In this document: positions 31,716 through 42,200 of the stretch, piece by piece
Layout of the letters: each line of letters begins with the position of its first letter
Numbering within the stretch: position 1 is the first letter of the stretch
Source: Rebecca billardiae RCC1528
Taxonomy: Eukaryota > Haptophyta
NCBI GenBank assembly: GCA_965240325.2
Contig: OZ251227.1
Coordinates: forward strand, 558,001 to 622,000
Length of the DNA stretch: 64,000 nucleotides
Reading direction: 5' to 3'
Notes under the pieces: generated by a model
Told to the model about the DNA's origin: nothing
The model's input: only the letters and a program-made list of their open reading frames with translations
Databases searched by the model: none
Translations under genes and position numbers: made by a program

Positions 31716-33656
31716 ATGAATCCATTTGCTTTTCGTCCAGCAGTGGCAGGATGGCTGCGCGCAGCATTGATTTGCTGCCGTGGAGTGGACTGCCGATGCC
31801 ATGAGCGCATACGTATGCTGCCCTGCCGAGCCACGATCCGAGGAGTGTTTCTCGTCGCGCTCGGTGTGGCCACCCGAAGCAGCGCGGCCGCCGCCATCGG
31901 CCCGTACGCCGGATGCCCACGGGTGACAATCGCGACCCTGCCCCCTCGGCTCGCGGCCCTGGAGCGCTGGATGTGGGAGTGGCGGAGATGCGGCAAAGTC
32001 TTATCGTGCGGCGGCTGTAAGAAGGGGGATTTCCCGCTGAAGCGTGCCGTGCCCTGGGGTCGCCAGCTCACGACGACTCACCCCTTTTACGACGTCGACG
32101 GCAACTCTCTCGCGATGCACGTGTCTTGCATGCCCAGCCTCAACGTGTGGCTTGCTGCTCGTCTCCGCGAGTACGAGCAGGCGCAGCGCAACGCCACCAC
32201 GGCTATGATCGCGAGCGTGCCGCCAGCCTTGGGCAACGGCTCAGCGGCCGTGCCGGACGACGGGGCGCCATCGTCAAGCTTATTGGTGCCACCTGTGCAG
32301 GACGACATAGAGCTGGTGTACATCCCGCTCCCGTTCATCGTCCCGCACAATGAGCATCCATTTCCAGAGCTGCGCAAAAACGATGGCCCTGCCCTGTTCG
32401 AGGAGTACGTCAAGTACATGGAGGCCGAAAAGGCTGCTGATGGCGGCGACAACGACGCGGCCGGCCGCGAAGGCCGTAGGCGAGTGCACTTCATCCTGAA
32501 CCCCCTCACAGACGAAGGCGGGAAGACGGTGCAGCTCGCGCGCGAGCATGGCATTTTGGTCGTTGGCAAAGAGGCCTGCCTCTCAGCCAAAGCTTGCAGC
32601 GCCTTTCGCAGCGCCTTCCGCCCCGTGATCGAGGCGATCGCCACGCAGGGTCTCTACCCCGCAGACGCGCCCGGCGCGCAGAAGGCCAACCCCAGCGCCC
32701 CCAAGCCGCCCATACAGCCAGGGTCGCCCTGGCATCGGCTGGACGTGCAACTCCCCTACCTGTCCTCCTTCTCCATGCATGCGCCCTCCCCTCAAGGCCC
32801 GCCGTCGGACCCAGCCGGTTCGAGACCGAGCGCCCGCCCATGGCCGCGAAGTGGCGGAGGCAGAGAGCTGGAAAGGAGCGGAGCGCACGTGAGCGCAGCG
32901 CCAAAGGTGGAATCCGCTCCGCGTCGCTACCGAGTGGGCTTTCTCGGCAGCTGTGACTTCCTGCGCGGAAACAAGGGCAGGTGCGCGGAGCTGCCGCCAG
33001 CACAGTCGTGCTATCGCCCGGGCGCTGGCTGCGCAAGGAAGGAGGCACGAGCCACGCGGATTGGCTATGGCGCATGCCAGCGCGTCCGGATGTGCGCCGA
33101 GCTTCGGGAGGCGCTCGCTGCAGGCGCGCAGGATGTGAGCCCGCTGCGCTACAGCAACCCCAGCCACCGGCACAAGATGAGCGACATCCACCTCGCAGAC
33201 GCTGAGAACCGCACCGCCGATTTTGACACCATCGCAAACTCCGACTTGTGCCTCCAGCCCTTTGGCGACACACCGCTGCGCAAGTCCTTTCACGACGGCA
33301 TCATGCTGGGCTGCATCCCCGTGCTCTTCGCGCCGTGGGCGCCACACCCCTTCGATGATGTCATCCCATATGGCAGCTTTGCCATCCAACTCAACGTGCA
33401 GGGAGCTATGTCCGGCGAGGCGCCTTTCCTCCAGCAGCTTCGGGCCGTGCCTCAGCACGAGATCGTTGAAAGGCGCGCGGCCATGGCGCTGTGGGCGCGC
33501 CGCCTTCAGTATACTGAAGAGTCCAACATCCAGCACTGCGCCACAGCCCCTGACGCGGTCGACGAGATCCTGCACTCCCTGCGGCGCATCGCACTCGTCA
33601 CGAGACCGACGAGACGCACGACGACGACATCACTTCAGCGCAACAATAATAAGTAG
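31716..33656 (+). CDS. exostosin (GT47)-like glycosyltransferase, type II membrane protein
   Basis: Started at 31716 (MNPFAFRP) the protein has 646 residues; an ATG at 31815 (MLPCRATIRGVFLVALGV) puts the hydrophobic segment nearer the N-terminus and is a good alternative. The frame is open further upstream to 31209, overlapping the RCC1 pseudogene. After the anchor comes a luminal region with PFYDVDGNSLAMH, ELVYIPLPFIVPH and a ~100-residue low-complexity insertion. The C-terminal domain has YRVGFLGSCDFLRGN, then FDTIANSDLCLQPFGDTPL, RKSFHDGIMLGCIPVLF and the HPFDDVIPYGSFAI segment. This is the exostosin/GT47 signature (catalytic-domain SxFCLxPxGD...R..D.i..GCiPVi). It probably acts in the Golgi on cell-surface polysaccharide. 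Confidence 0.82.
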   Translation: MNPFAFRPAVAGWLRAALICCRGVDCRCHERIRMLPCRATIRGVFLVALGVATRSSAAAAIGPYAGCPRVTIATLPPRLAALERWMWEWRRCGKVLSCGGCKKGDFPLKRAVPWGRQLTTTHPFYDVDGNSLAMHVSCMPSLNVWLAARLREYEQAQRNATTAMIASVPPALGNGSAAVPDDGAPSSSLLVPPVQDDIELVYIPLPFIVPHNEHPFPELRKNDGPALFEEYVKYMEAEKAADGGDNDAAGREGRRRVHFILNPLTDEGGKTVQLAREHGILVVGKEACLSAKACSAFRSAFRPVIEAIATQGLYPADAPGAQKANPSAPKPPIQPGSPWHRLDVQLPYLSSFSMHAPSPQGPPSDPAGSRPSARPWPRSGGGRELERSGAHVSAAPKVESAPRRYRVGFLGSCDFLRGNKGRCAELPPAQSCYRPGAGCARKEARATRIGYGACQRVRMCAELREALAAGAQDVSPLRYSNPSHRHKMSDIHLADAENRTADFDTIANSDLCLQPFGDTPLRKSFHDGIMLGCIPVLFAPWAPHPFDDVIPYGSFAIQLNVQGAMSGEAPFLQQLRAVPQHEIVERRAAMALWARRLQYTEESNIQHCATAPDAVDEILHSLRRIALVTRPTRRTTTTSLQRNNNK

Positions 33657-33734
33657 TTATTGTCACGTCCTGAATCAGCGCGGCCCGGGCATGTTATTCA
33701 GAGTCTTTAATATATTATTCTAGCTAGTAGCAGC

Positions 33735-33806
33735 TATATATCTATATCTATATCCATATCTATATCTATATCTATATCTATATCTATATCTATATCTATA
33801 TCTATA
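33735..33806. repeat. ATATCT microsatellite
   Basis: About eleven units of TATATC/TATCTA, with one CCATATC variant, lie just 3' of the exostosin-like gene. Simple sequence only. Confidence 0.9.
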
Positions 33807-33807
33807 G

Positions 33808-35192
33808 TTATGATCGGCTACGCCGATCTTCGGGTAGTAAACAACGAAGTTGAGGGCGCACGGCCCTGGGCATCGCGCGCAGGTGCTTGACGAGCTGGTT
33901 CGGCACCGTGTTGATGCCGAGCTTTACGGTCATACGGTGAGGTGGCTGCCCGACGGGCTCGGGCTCGTGAGGTGAGCGAGCGCGCGCTTCAGCTGCGCGC
34001 GCCTGCGCGCGGCGTCCGGGTGCTCGATGCTTGGCCACGCGCTTGTGGATGCGGGGGCCCGCCTTGCTGATGGTGGGCGAAACGGCGATGCACCGCCGTA
34101 TCTCCGCCGCCCGGCTCACCGACACCGGCAGCACGCGGCTCACGAAGGCGTCGCACGGCATGTGGAAGTCGGCCGCGTGCACGCCCATGAAGTCGGTCAC
34201 CGCGACGTCCTGCGCGGTCAGCGTCCTCGCGGCCGCGGCCGCGTCGGCTGCGCCCGTCACCTTGATCTGCGCCACATGGCGCGCACAGCGGAAGCGGCAG
34301 CCCTTCAAACGTCGCCAGCGCGCCCGCGTCCAGTTCGACGCGCCGCGTGCCGAGATGCCACGCCGATCGCAGCTCGAGCTCGTCGACAAGCGCCTGCTGG
34401 CCGGCGCCGCCCCACCAGTAGGCGTGCTTGGAAAGCCGCAGCAGCTTGAGCTTCGCGGTGACGCACAACTGTTGCGTCTCGGACACGAGCGGCGCGACCG
34501 CCGCGAACCACACCCTCCGCCGCGTCGCCGGCTTCGTGAAGGACGGGTCGTCGTACTCCATCGGCACGCGCGCGTGCGCGCGCGCGCTCCCGCCCTCGTC
34601 TGTGCGCAGGTGCAGCTTCTTGTCGCCGCTCGTGCGCGCCCGTTCGGCATAGCGTACAGTCCATGATGTACAGTCCATGATCAAATTCGAATGTCGCCGC
34701 CACGTCGTCCTCCGGCCGCACAGCCGCCGTCTCGCATCGGCGCCGCCATCGCGCCGCCGATGCCGCGCGCCGCCAGCGGCGCGTCCAGGACGGCGCCCAT
34801 CGCGGCAAAGTCGACGTCCGCGTCGAGCGCGACGGATGCGAGTGCGTCATCGAACCCGCCAGCGCCTTCTCTCGGCTCGGGCGGCGGCCGCGACCGCGGC
34901 GGATCGGGCGGCAGCGAGGCGTCGCCGTCGCCCGCCGGCCGGCGTGTCCATGCCTAGCGCCTGCGCGCGCGAGCGCGGCGAGGCGGGCGGAGACGGTGCC
35001 GGGCCGGGAGAGAAGGGACGCGCGGCGAGCGTCCACGGGCCGCCTCGGCAAGCCGATGTCCGCGCGTACCGGGGGCGCCCTGGGCGCCGCGAGGCGGGCG
35101 CGCGAGGCAGGCGAGCGTCTGCCTCGCCTCGCACTGGCGCGATCTGCCTCGCCTGACACGAAGTCGCTCGAGCGGCCTCTGCCCGCGTACAC
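33808..35192 (-). pseudogene. unrecognised protein, frame-broken
   Basis: Several stretches on the minus strand look like former coding sequence but sit in different frames. They include DDALASVALDADVDFAAMG near 34850, VRPEDDVAATFEFDHGLYIM near 34690, then, after a 14-bp tandem duplication (GTACAGTCCATGAT) at about 34658-34685, MEYDDPSFTKPATRRRVWF with KHAYWWGGAGQQALVDELEL. From about 34290 another frame reads AQDVAVTDFMGVHAADFHMP and MTVKLGINTVPNQLVKHLRA to a stop at 33808. I recognise no family. Undetected introns could explain part of this, but the microduplication argues for decay. Confidence 0.35.
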
Positions 35193-35835
35193 CCATTTTC
35201 GAAGAGAAGTAGAGAACTCTTATGACTTATTAGTCAATAGAGGAGAATCCAGAAGGGTCGTACGTGAAGCGGTAGAAATTCTAGGCCCGGCCATCATTGT
35301 TGATGAGCGAATTCAGGCCTCATCAACAAATGATCATACTGTATGGGTCGAGAGCGAGATGTTCGCCTTCACGCTGTGTCGTTCATCTGAAATACAAGAA
35401 TTGGATTGCCACCGAACCAAATGTTTGGTTCGCTTTATGCAGAATCTCGTTTCAGTTGAATGGCGGGCGATCGTCTTTCGTTGAAACGGTGTTTTTGAAG
35501 CGCAGTTCTCTTAAGAGGAGAGGGATGCGTCTAATTCTAAAACGCTGTTTTTCAGAAGCGCGTGAATCAAAGCCGACCGAACCTCTCGTTTCTATGGTTG
35601 GCGAGCTGTTTCAGGCTCTTACAATTCAGGCATCTTACTATGACGGAATGTTCGAACACACGGCTGGTGTTATGTGCTCTTCCAGCCTGCATTCCCCTAA
35701 GTGTTACTATCGTTAAAATTAGCATCCACTACAAACGCAATCATTGGCAGCGCGATATCCACTCATACGCTAGGCCACCTACCGAAACAAACCCAAAATC
35801 CTGCGCGCATCCTCTTTTTGATTTTGCGTCGGAGC
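35193..35835. other. low-GC island of unknown origin
   Basis: Base composition drops sharply relative to both sides (runs such as AGAGAACTCTTATGACTTAT). Two overlapping plus-strand frames stay open: one ending at 35484 (YDLLVNRGESRRVVREAVEI, then LGPAIIVDERIQASSTN) and one at 35297-35716. Neither is recognisable. The contrast suggests recently inserted or organelle-derived sequence rather than an ordinary spacer. Confidence 0.4.
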
Positions 35836-35837
35836 AC

Positions 35838-35900
35838 GTGCGCCGCCCCCCCCCCCGGCTTTCGCTCACGCTCAGACCTTTCGGGGGGGGGGCGTGCGCC
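35838..35900. repeat. C-tract hairpin
   Basis: GTGCGCCG followed by ten or more C, and then, after ~30 bases, a G-run followed by GCGTGCGCC, form an imperfect inverted repeat. It abuts dispersed-repeat copy 3. It could be a folded remnant of a small element. Confidence 0.5.
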
Positions 35901-35910
35901 ATAATATAGA

Positions 35911-35956
35911 TACAGTTTACTAAGAATAAGAGACGCACACAGCTCAGGCAGGCGAG
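35911..35956 (-). repeat. dispersed ~45-bp repeat, copy 3
   Basis: The reverse complement of the copies at 2579-2628 and 29749-29792: TACAGTTTACTAAGAATAAG followed by AGACGCACACAGCTCAGGCA and GGCGAGAT. It lies directly beside the C-tract hairpin. Confidence 0.7.
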
Positions 35957-36269
35957 ATTGACGCCCGCCAACTGTCACCGCCCATGAAGCCGTCGCCGAT
36001 GGTAGCGCCGCCGGAAAAATTCGTTCAGCCGTCCGCCTGCGAGGCCTGGATGAGGGCTGCGGCCGCCTCGCGGCGCGCCAGCGCCCGTCGTCCTCGCCCC
36101 ACCGTCGTCCACAAAACGTCGTCGTCCGAACTCGCCGACTGGGCGCCGATGCAACAGCGCGCCGACAGGATGAGGATGTAGTAAGGAACGTGGCGCCCCA
36201 CTGTCGGTTGGGGAAGGCGTGTATCAAGCGGCATGACTGGGGTAGCTTATCACACAGAAGGCCTGGCCC

Positions 36270-39200
36270 TCAGGTGATATGTGCCCCGGTATGGCGTGTC
36301 GGCCTCAAGGCCGGCGGCAGGGTTCTGTTGCCCGGAGGGTTCGCTGGCTCACCAGCGGCGAGGGCCGGGGCGTCCGGCTGCTTGCGCTTGCGGGCTGGGG
36401 CCGGCACTGGTGCCACCCCTCCGCGTGTGCCGGCCTGCATGTATGGCTGCTGCCCAAGGTCCGCCTCGGCGGGCTGCTCCAGGGTGGGCTGTGCCTGCAC
36501 GCCGGGTGCGCGCGAAGCGTCGTCTCGCTGGTGAGGAGCTGCAGTGGCGCCTGCTCCGCGCGTGCGGCGCTGGCACAGCCTGGCAGACTTGCGCAGGGGC
36601 TGGGCCTCAGGCACCGCAGGCGTCGGGGGTCTGGGCTGGTCAGGAGCGGGGGCGCCAGGCCAGAGAGGCTGCTGCAGGGTATCGGAATCCGGGCTGCGCC
36701 GTTTGGCCGGCGGGCCACGCCCCACAGCGGGGGGGTCGCCACGCGGCGCGACTGGTGGTGCTTGCGCGCCGGCGCTGCTGCTGGCACCTCCCGGGCTACA
36801 CCCCGGGGGGTGTCCAAGCGGGGGGCCGCGTGCCACCGGTGACTGGGGGCTGCCTGTGAAGCCCCTGTGCATAGGGCGCTTGCCGGTGCCTGCAGCAGTG
36901 CTGGGAGGAGGCAGTGCAGAGCTGTCTGGCAACCGCCGCTGCCCATCACCAGCACCTGTGCCATGGTCCTCAGAGCAGTCGTTTGGCCGGTCCCTGGGCT
37001 GTTTGCCGCGCCGATTGCTTGTGGGGCAGAGCTCCCCGTGCTCGAGCCCCGGTCGGCTCGGCAGCGGCAGCACAGGCTGGTAGTGCCCGGTGCCATCAAA
37101 GTACACTGCTGCAAGAGTTGGGTCACGCGCAAGGAGGCGTTCGCGTACCGACTGTTGCTGGCGCGGGTCAGCTGGAGCACCTGCAGGGCCCCCCTGTGGG
37201 TGTTGCCAGCGTTGGGGGTCCGTATACACTGGGTTGTTCATGCTGGACCACCGCGGCACGTGCCTATACAGCGTGCACGCCACCAGGTGCCCGACTGCAT
37301 CCGAGCTCTCTGGCCTGCCTGCTGTCCCATCAGCAGGGGCAGTCTGGCTGGCGCGCGGCTGGAACACTGCGATGTCACGCCCCATGACGGCCGCAACCGC
37401 TGGTATCATGACAGTGGGCCAGTACCTCGACGCCCCACCGGCGGCGAGCCTGCCATCGGCCCCGTAGCTCGCTGCAGCCCTGAGCGGCGCGGCGAACTCG
37501 TGCAGGGTTGGCTGGGCACCCTGCCCATGGTACGTGGCCCTATAGCTGTCAGACATGCTGATTGCCTCCAGTCCATCAGCATCCACGAGCCCCAGTTGAA
37601 GCCGGTGTGTCCGTGAGAGATGTGCTGTGCCGAGCACCCAGTCCACAGCAGCTGCCCTGAGGAAGCGGACTGCCTGGTAGGCTGCGGTGCAGGGGCCCAC
37701 TGCAGCAGCACGTTCCTCGACATAGCCCATGGCTGCCAACAGGAGGCAGTCCCCATGCATGCAAGTAGGGTACACAGCATGCCCCACTGCTGCCAGCAGC
37801 TCAGTGGCCGCCCCGCGCCGCTGTGGCTGGACAGCAACGTAGGCGGGCATAGGTGGCAGCTGCACTGCCGGCTGCCGGTCTGCAGTAGGGTGCTGAGCGT
37901 GGCCGGCAGCCACATCGTCGATTGGGGGGCCAGCAGCGCGAGGGGTGGAGCCTGCTGCTGCTGCCAACCGCCGCTGCTGGGCAGGGGGCCCACTCACACC
38001 GTTATCATCCTGGTGTGCCAGGGCGTCTGCATCGGGCGAGCGGGGCCGCCGCCTGCTGCCACGCTGTGTGCCGTGCAGCGCAGCGCCAGCCAGGCCAGCG
38101 TGCGCTGCTGCTGGCGGCTCAGCTGCTGCGCCCTCCTGCACCGGGCCCAGCAGCTGTGCAGGCAGGGGGTGGCTCGCCTCTGCTGGAGCAAGGCCAGGCC
38201 CCAACGCAGCGGGCGCCCGCGCATCGCTGGCGGGGGCATCTGCAGCCGGTGGGGCAGCTGCTGCGCCTGTGGCCGGCTGCTGTTGCAGCAGCTCATTGGG
38301 GGCTGGCGAGTCTTCAGCAGGTGGGTCTGGCTCTTCCACCTCAGCCGCAGGGGCGGGCTCCGCCTGGCTGGCAGCCGCCCGCCCTTGCTTATGGAGGAGG
38401 GCCCAGTACTTATCCAAGTCATACGTCTTGGCATATGCCGAGCTGAGGCTCAGCGCCCTGCGCTTGTCGTGGATTTTGCTGGCGGCCAGGGCCAAGGGAT
38501 TGTGGATCATCCCCCTGGCGTACTGCACCGGCTGGCTGCCAGGCTGCTGGTGGGCAGCCAGTGCTTGCTTCACAGCAGTGACAGTGGCCTCAGTCACCTT
38601 GCCAGCATAGTAGAAGGGGTGAAGCGTCGCCTGGACCGCAAGTCGGGTGGCTTCGAGCTGTGGGATGGCGCCATTCGAGGCCTTGCGTATCGCAGCTCCC
38701 ACCCTGTCCTCAGCGTCCCGCTGTGCGTGTGCGTGCGGGCACTGATGGAAGACGTGGTGCACGCTATCCGGCCCTGGGTTTGGGTCCCCCGCCTTCAGGC
38801 AGAATAGGCACTCTGTGCCCAGGGCATAGGTCGCCCGCGAGCTGGTGCACCGTCGCCGGGCACCAGCCAGGGCCGGTGTGGCTGCCACAGCATCCGCATT
38901 GTAAACCAGTGCACCGACCGCGCAGCGCAGCACAAACTTACTGATGCGCTCGCGGCACCACTGGTTCTGAAGCGAGTGTGTGGACTCGCGGACATCGCAT
39001 GGGAGCGGGGTACCGCCCTGGTGGTCGGGTGCCTGGTCACTGTCAGGGCCAGCCAGTTTGAGCCTGTACTTCGCTGCTGCAGCAGGCGTGGCAGCATGTG
39101 CCTCCAGCGCAGCCCTGCGCGCCCTGTCCATGACGCGGGTGCGGACCTGGTTTGGGCAGGATGGTAGCAACGTGGCAGAGCCGTGCTCCATCAGTGACAC

Positions 39201-42200
39201 TCTGTACGGCAGCCAGACCATCGGCCCCAGCGCGAACGATGCCTGCTGGTCACCCCTGGCGACCTGCTTGCTGGCCCAATCAGCACACAGGTTGCAGACC
39301 GTACGGAGCGCAGCTTCGCGAGGGGTGCCTGGGGCATGTCCGAGCACTATGCGCAGCAGCGCTTCGCATTGGGCAGAGCTCACGCAGAAGGCATTGTCGC
39401 GGGCCGACCACCATGGGGCCAGGGTGTTGCCAACCAGGCGGTCTAGTTCCGCATGACCTGCCTGTTGGTGGCGAAACGCCCACTGGTGACCCGACGCCGG
39501 CGGGACGCAGATGTCCAGGAGCCGGAGGAGGCGCACCATGTGGGGGCTGCCAGAGAGGAGCTTGGCTGCGGTGCCAGTGCCCTGGCGGGGAGCAGACTCT
39601 CCCGGGGCTGTCAAGTCCGGTCGGGCGCGGAGGGTGTGGTGCAGGGCAGTATCGCAGTCCCACCCTATGTGGGCGTGCAGCACTCCAATAGTGGAGAGCA
39701 CCTTCACTCCCAGGGTGGCAGCGGCAATCTCAGAGTTCTGGGCCGACTGCTCGCCGGGGTACGTGGCAGTGAAGATGGTGATGGCGTGGCGCTCGCCGCC
39801 GGGTGTGAGGGGTAGCGCATATGCCACAGCAGCTGCCCCCTGGCCCCTGCCTGGGACGTAGGAGCCATCCACTCCGGCCATCAGCCTGTCTGTGTCGGCC
39901 TGCAGGCCGCGCACTGGCAGCCTGCCATCCGTAGGGATTTCCCGTTCGTGGGCTGCAGCCCGGTCCGCAGGGCCCAGGTGCCCGGTGAGCAGAAAGTTTT
40001 CCGGGGCGGTGAGCCAGTTGTCAACTAGCCCATCCAGCAAGGCATGGGCCAGGCGACCGCACATCCACTCCTGCGCGGGGTCGTATGCACGGAGGGCCCT
40101 CCTGCCGTCTGCTGTGAAGAGAGAGAGGACAGCTGCGGCTGCTCCCCCATTGGTGGCGCGTATCATCTGCGCGGCGGAGGTCCCACCATCATGCAGGATG
40201 CTCTCCTCCAGCATGCTCGTGTGGGCATGGCCCGGCAGGTTGGGGCCAGCCCTGGGCACTGCCATCTCGATCGTGGCACCCACAGTCATGTCGAGGATGG
40301 CGTTGAGCCGGGCAGTCCGGCTGCTGCGCTTCCGCCGAGACAGCCTATTGGCGTACGTATCCATGATGTGCTCGACACACGAGCCGCACGCCTCCCGGAG
40401 AGTGAGGAGCGCGAGTTCACGGTAGGTGGCTGGCGCCCACCGCGCAGCCCCTGCTGGGCAGGTGTTCAGCGCGCGCAGCCCACCCTCGACGAACGGGGGG
40501 TACGCTGCCGGGGCAAACCCAGGCGAGTGCAGGCAGGCATGCCACTCGCCGAGGGCACTCCGGGCCAAGTGGCCATCCGCCGCCAGCGAGTTCGCCGCCT
40601 TCAGCAGAGTGGTCACCTTCTGCCCAGCATCTCTGGCCTGGGGATCCTCTGGGCCAATGCCCCACGTCTTGGCGGGGCCGCACGCTGCGATGCGCGCGGA
40701 CGCGTGCGGCAGCCCAACACGCTGCCACACAGGGCGCAGGATCGTGGTGCGCATGCTGCGCAGCTCGTCTTTGGTGAGCTTGCTGGCACTGAGCTTGTAG
40801 TCCAGTGTGGACACCACATCATGCTGGAGGAGGGTCCCTGTCATCACAGTATGGCAACAGGGGTCCATGGCCGCCACCCCCACTCGCCACGCAGCTTTCT
40901 GGAGGCGCTCAGCCACTTTCCGAGAGTGCGCCCCCCAGGCCAACTCCATGTTGAGGTGGTATCCGAGGTACGCAAACGATTCGCGGTGCGCCGGGTCCAG
41001 GGTGGGGACGGTGGCCACCGCCTGGCCGGCCCGGGGGAACAGAGGGGCTGCTGGGCCAGCCGGCTGGCGCGCGCGCCCGTCGCGCGGGGCGCGCGCCGGC
41101 CTGTACGCGTGCACACACTTGGCGTGATTGAGAACCATGCCATGCGCAGCGAGGAACTTATGGAGGGCCTCGAGCTGGGCAGTGTTCTCCGCCGCAGTGG
41201 CGGCCACCAGGGCCAAGTCATCCATATACCCTTGCACTTGGATGCAGGCTGTCGGGGGGGCTCTCTGCGGGAGGCGGGCAGTGGCATCTAGCTGGAACGT
41301 GTATCCGGTGGCGGACGTGGCTGTGAACCACTGGATGAACATGTTCATGAACAGGCAGAACTTGATGGGGCTCAGCGGGCAGCCTTGCTTGCATCCCTTC
41401 CGGATGGGCACCGGGTGTGTAAGGCCATGTGGGGTTCTAGTGACGGCTGTGGACCCTTCGTCCAGCCGATCGAGGCTGGCGATGAGCTGCGGCGGGAACC
41501 CGTGAAGGGCCAGGGCCTGCCTGAGGGACGAGATGGGCACGCTGTCGTATGCCTTGGCAATGTCGCACGCTGTGATGTGCAGCTCGCGGTTGTGCCGTTT
41601 GGCATGTGCGATGGCGGCAGTGAGCGCGGCCACGTGCAGGTCACCTTGCCCGCCAGCGCGCGACGCGGCCTGCTCGGGCCGGAGCAGCCCCAGCCTGTCG
41701 CAGACGTGCTGTATCTGGTTGGCCCGGTGGGCCGCAGCAATCTTGTATATCACGCTCTGCAGCGCGATCCCCCGATAGTTGCTGAGGGCGAGGGCATCGC
41801 CCTTCTTGTAGAAGTACACAATCTCTGACTGGGTGATGTGTGCAGGGAGGGGAGAGGCGGAGTGCAGGATAGTGTTGATGCAGTTGACCAACACTGTCCT
41901 CAGCGCGGGCTGTGCCTCTAGTATCAGTTTGAGGCTGCAGATTTGCACCTTATCCAGCCCGGGGGCCCCGTTGGACTTGGCCCTGCCCAGGATACGCTTG
42001 AGGTCCTCGGCGCGCATGGGTGCAGTGACAGCCCTCACTAGCTCTGGGGTCCACCTGTCCCTGATCGGCCTCCATATGGCGTCGTCCTCATACGGGTGGG
42101 GCCCTGGGGTGCGTTCTGCCGGCTGACCGATGTTCGAGGCAGTGTAGGCTGCAGCTAGCTCCTTTATCCGTGCAGGGTCGTCTGTGACAACTGCTCTGCC

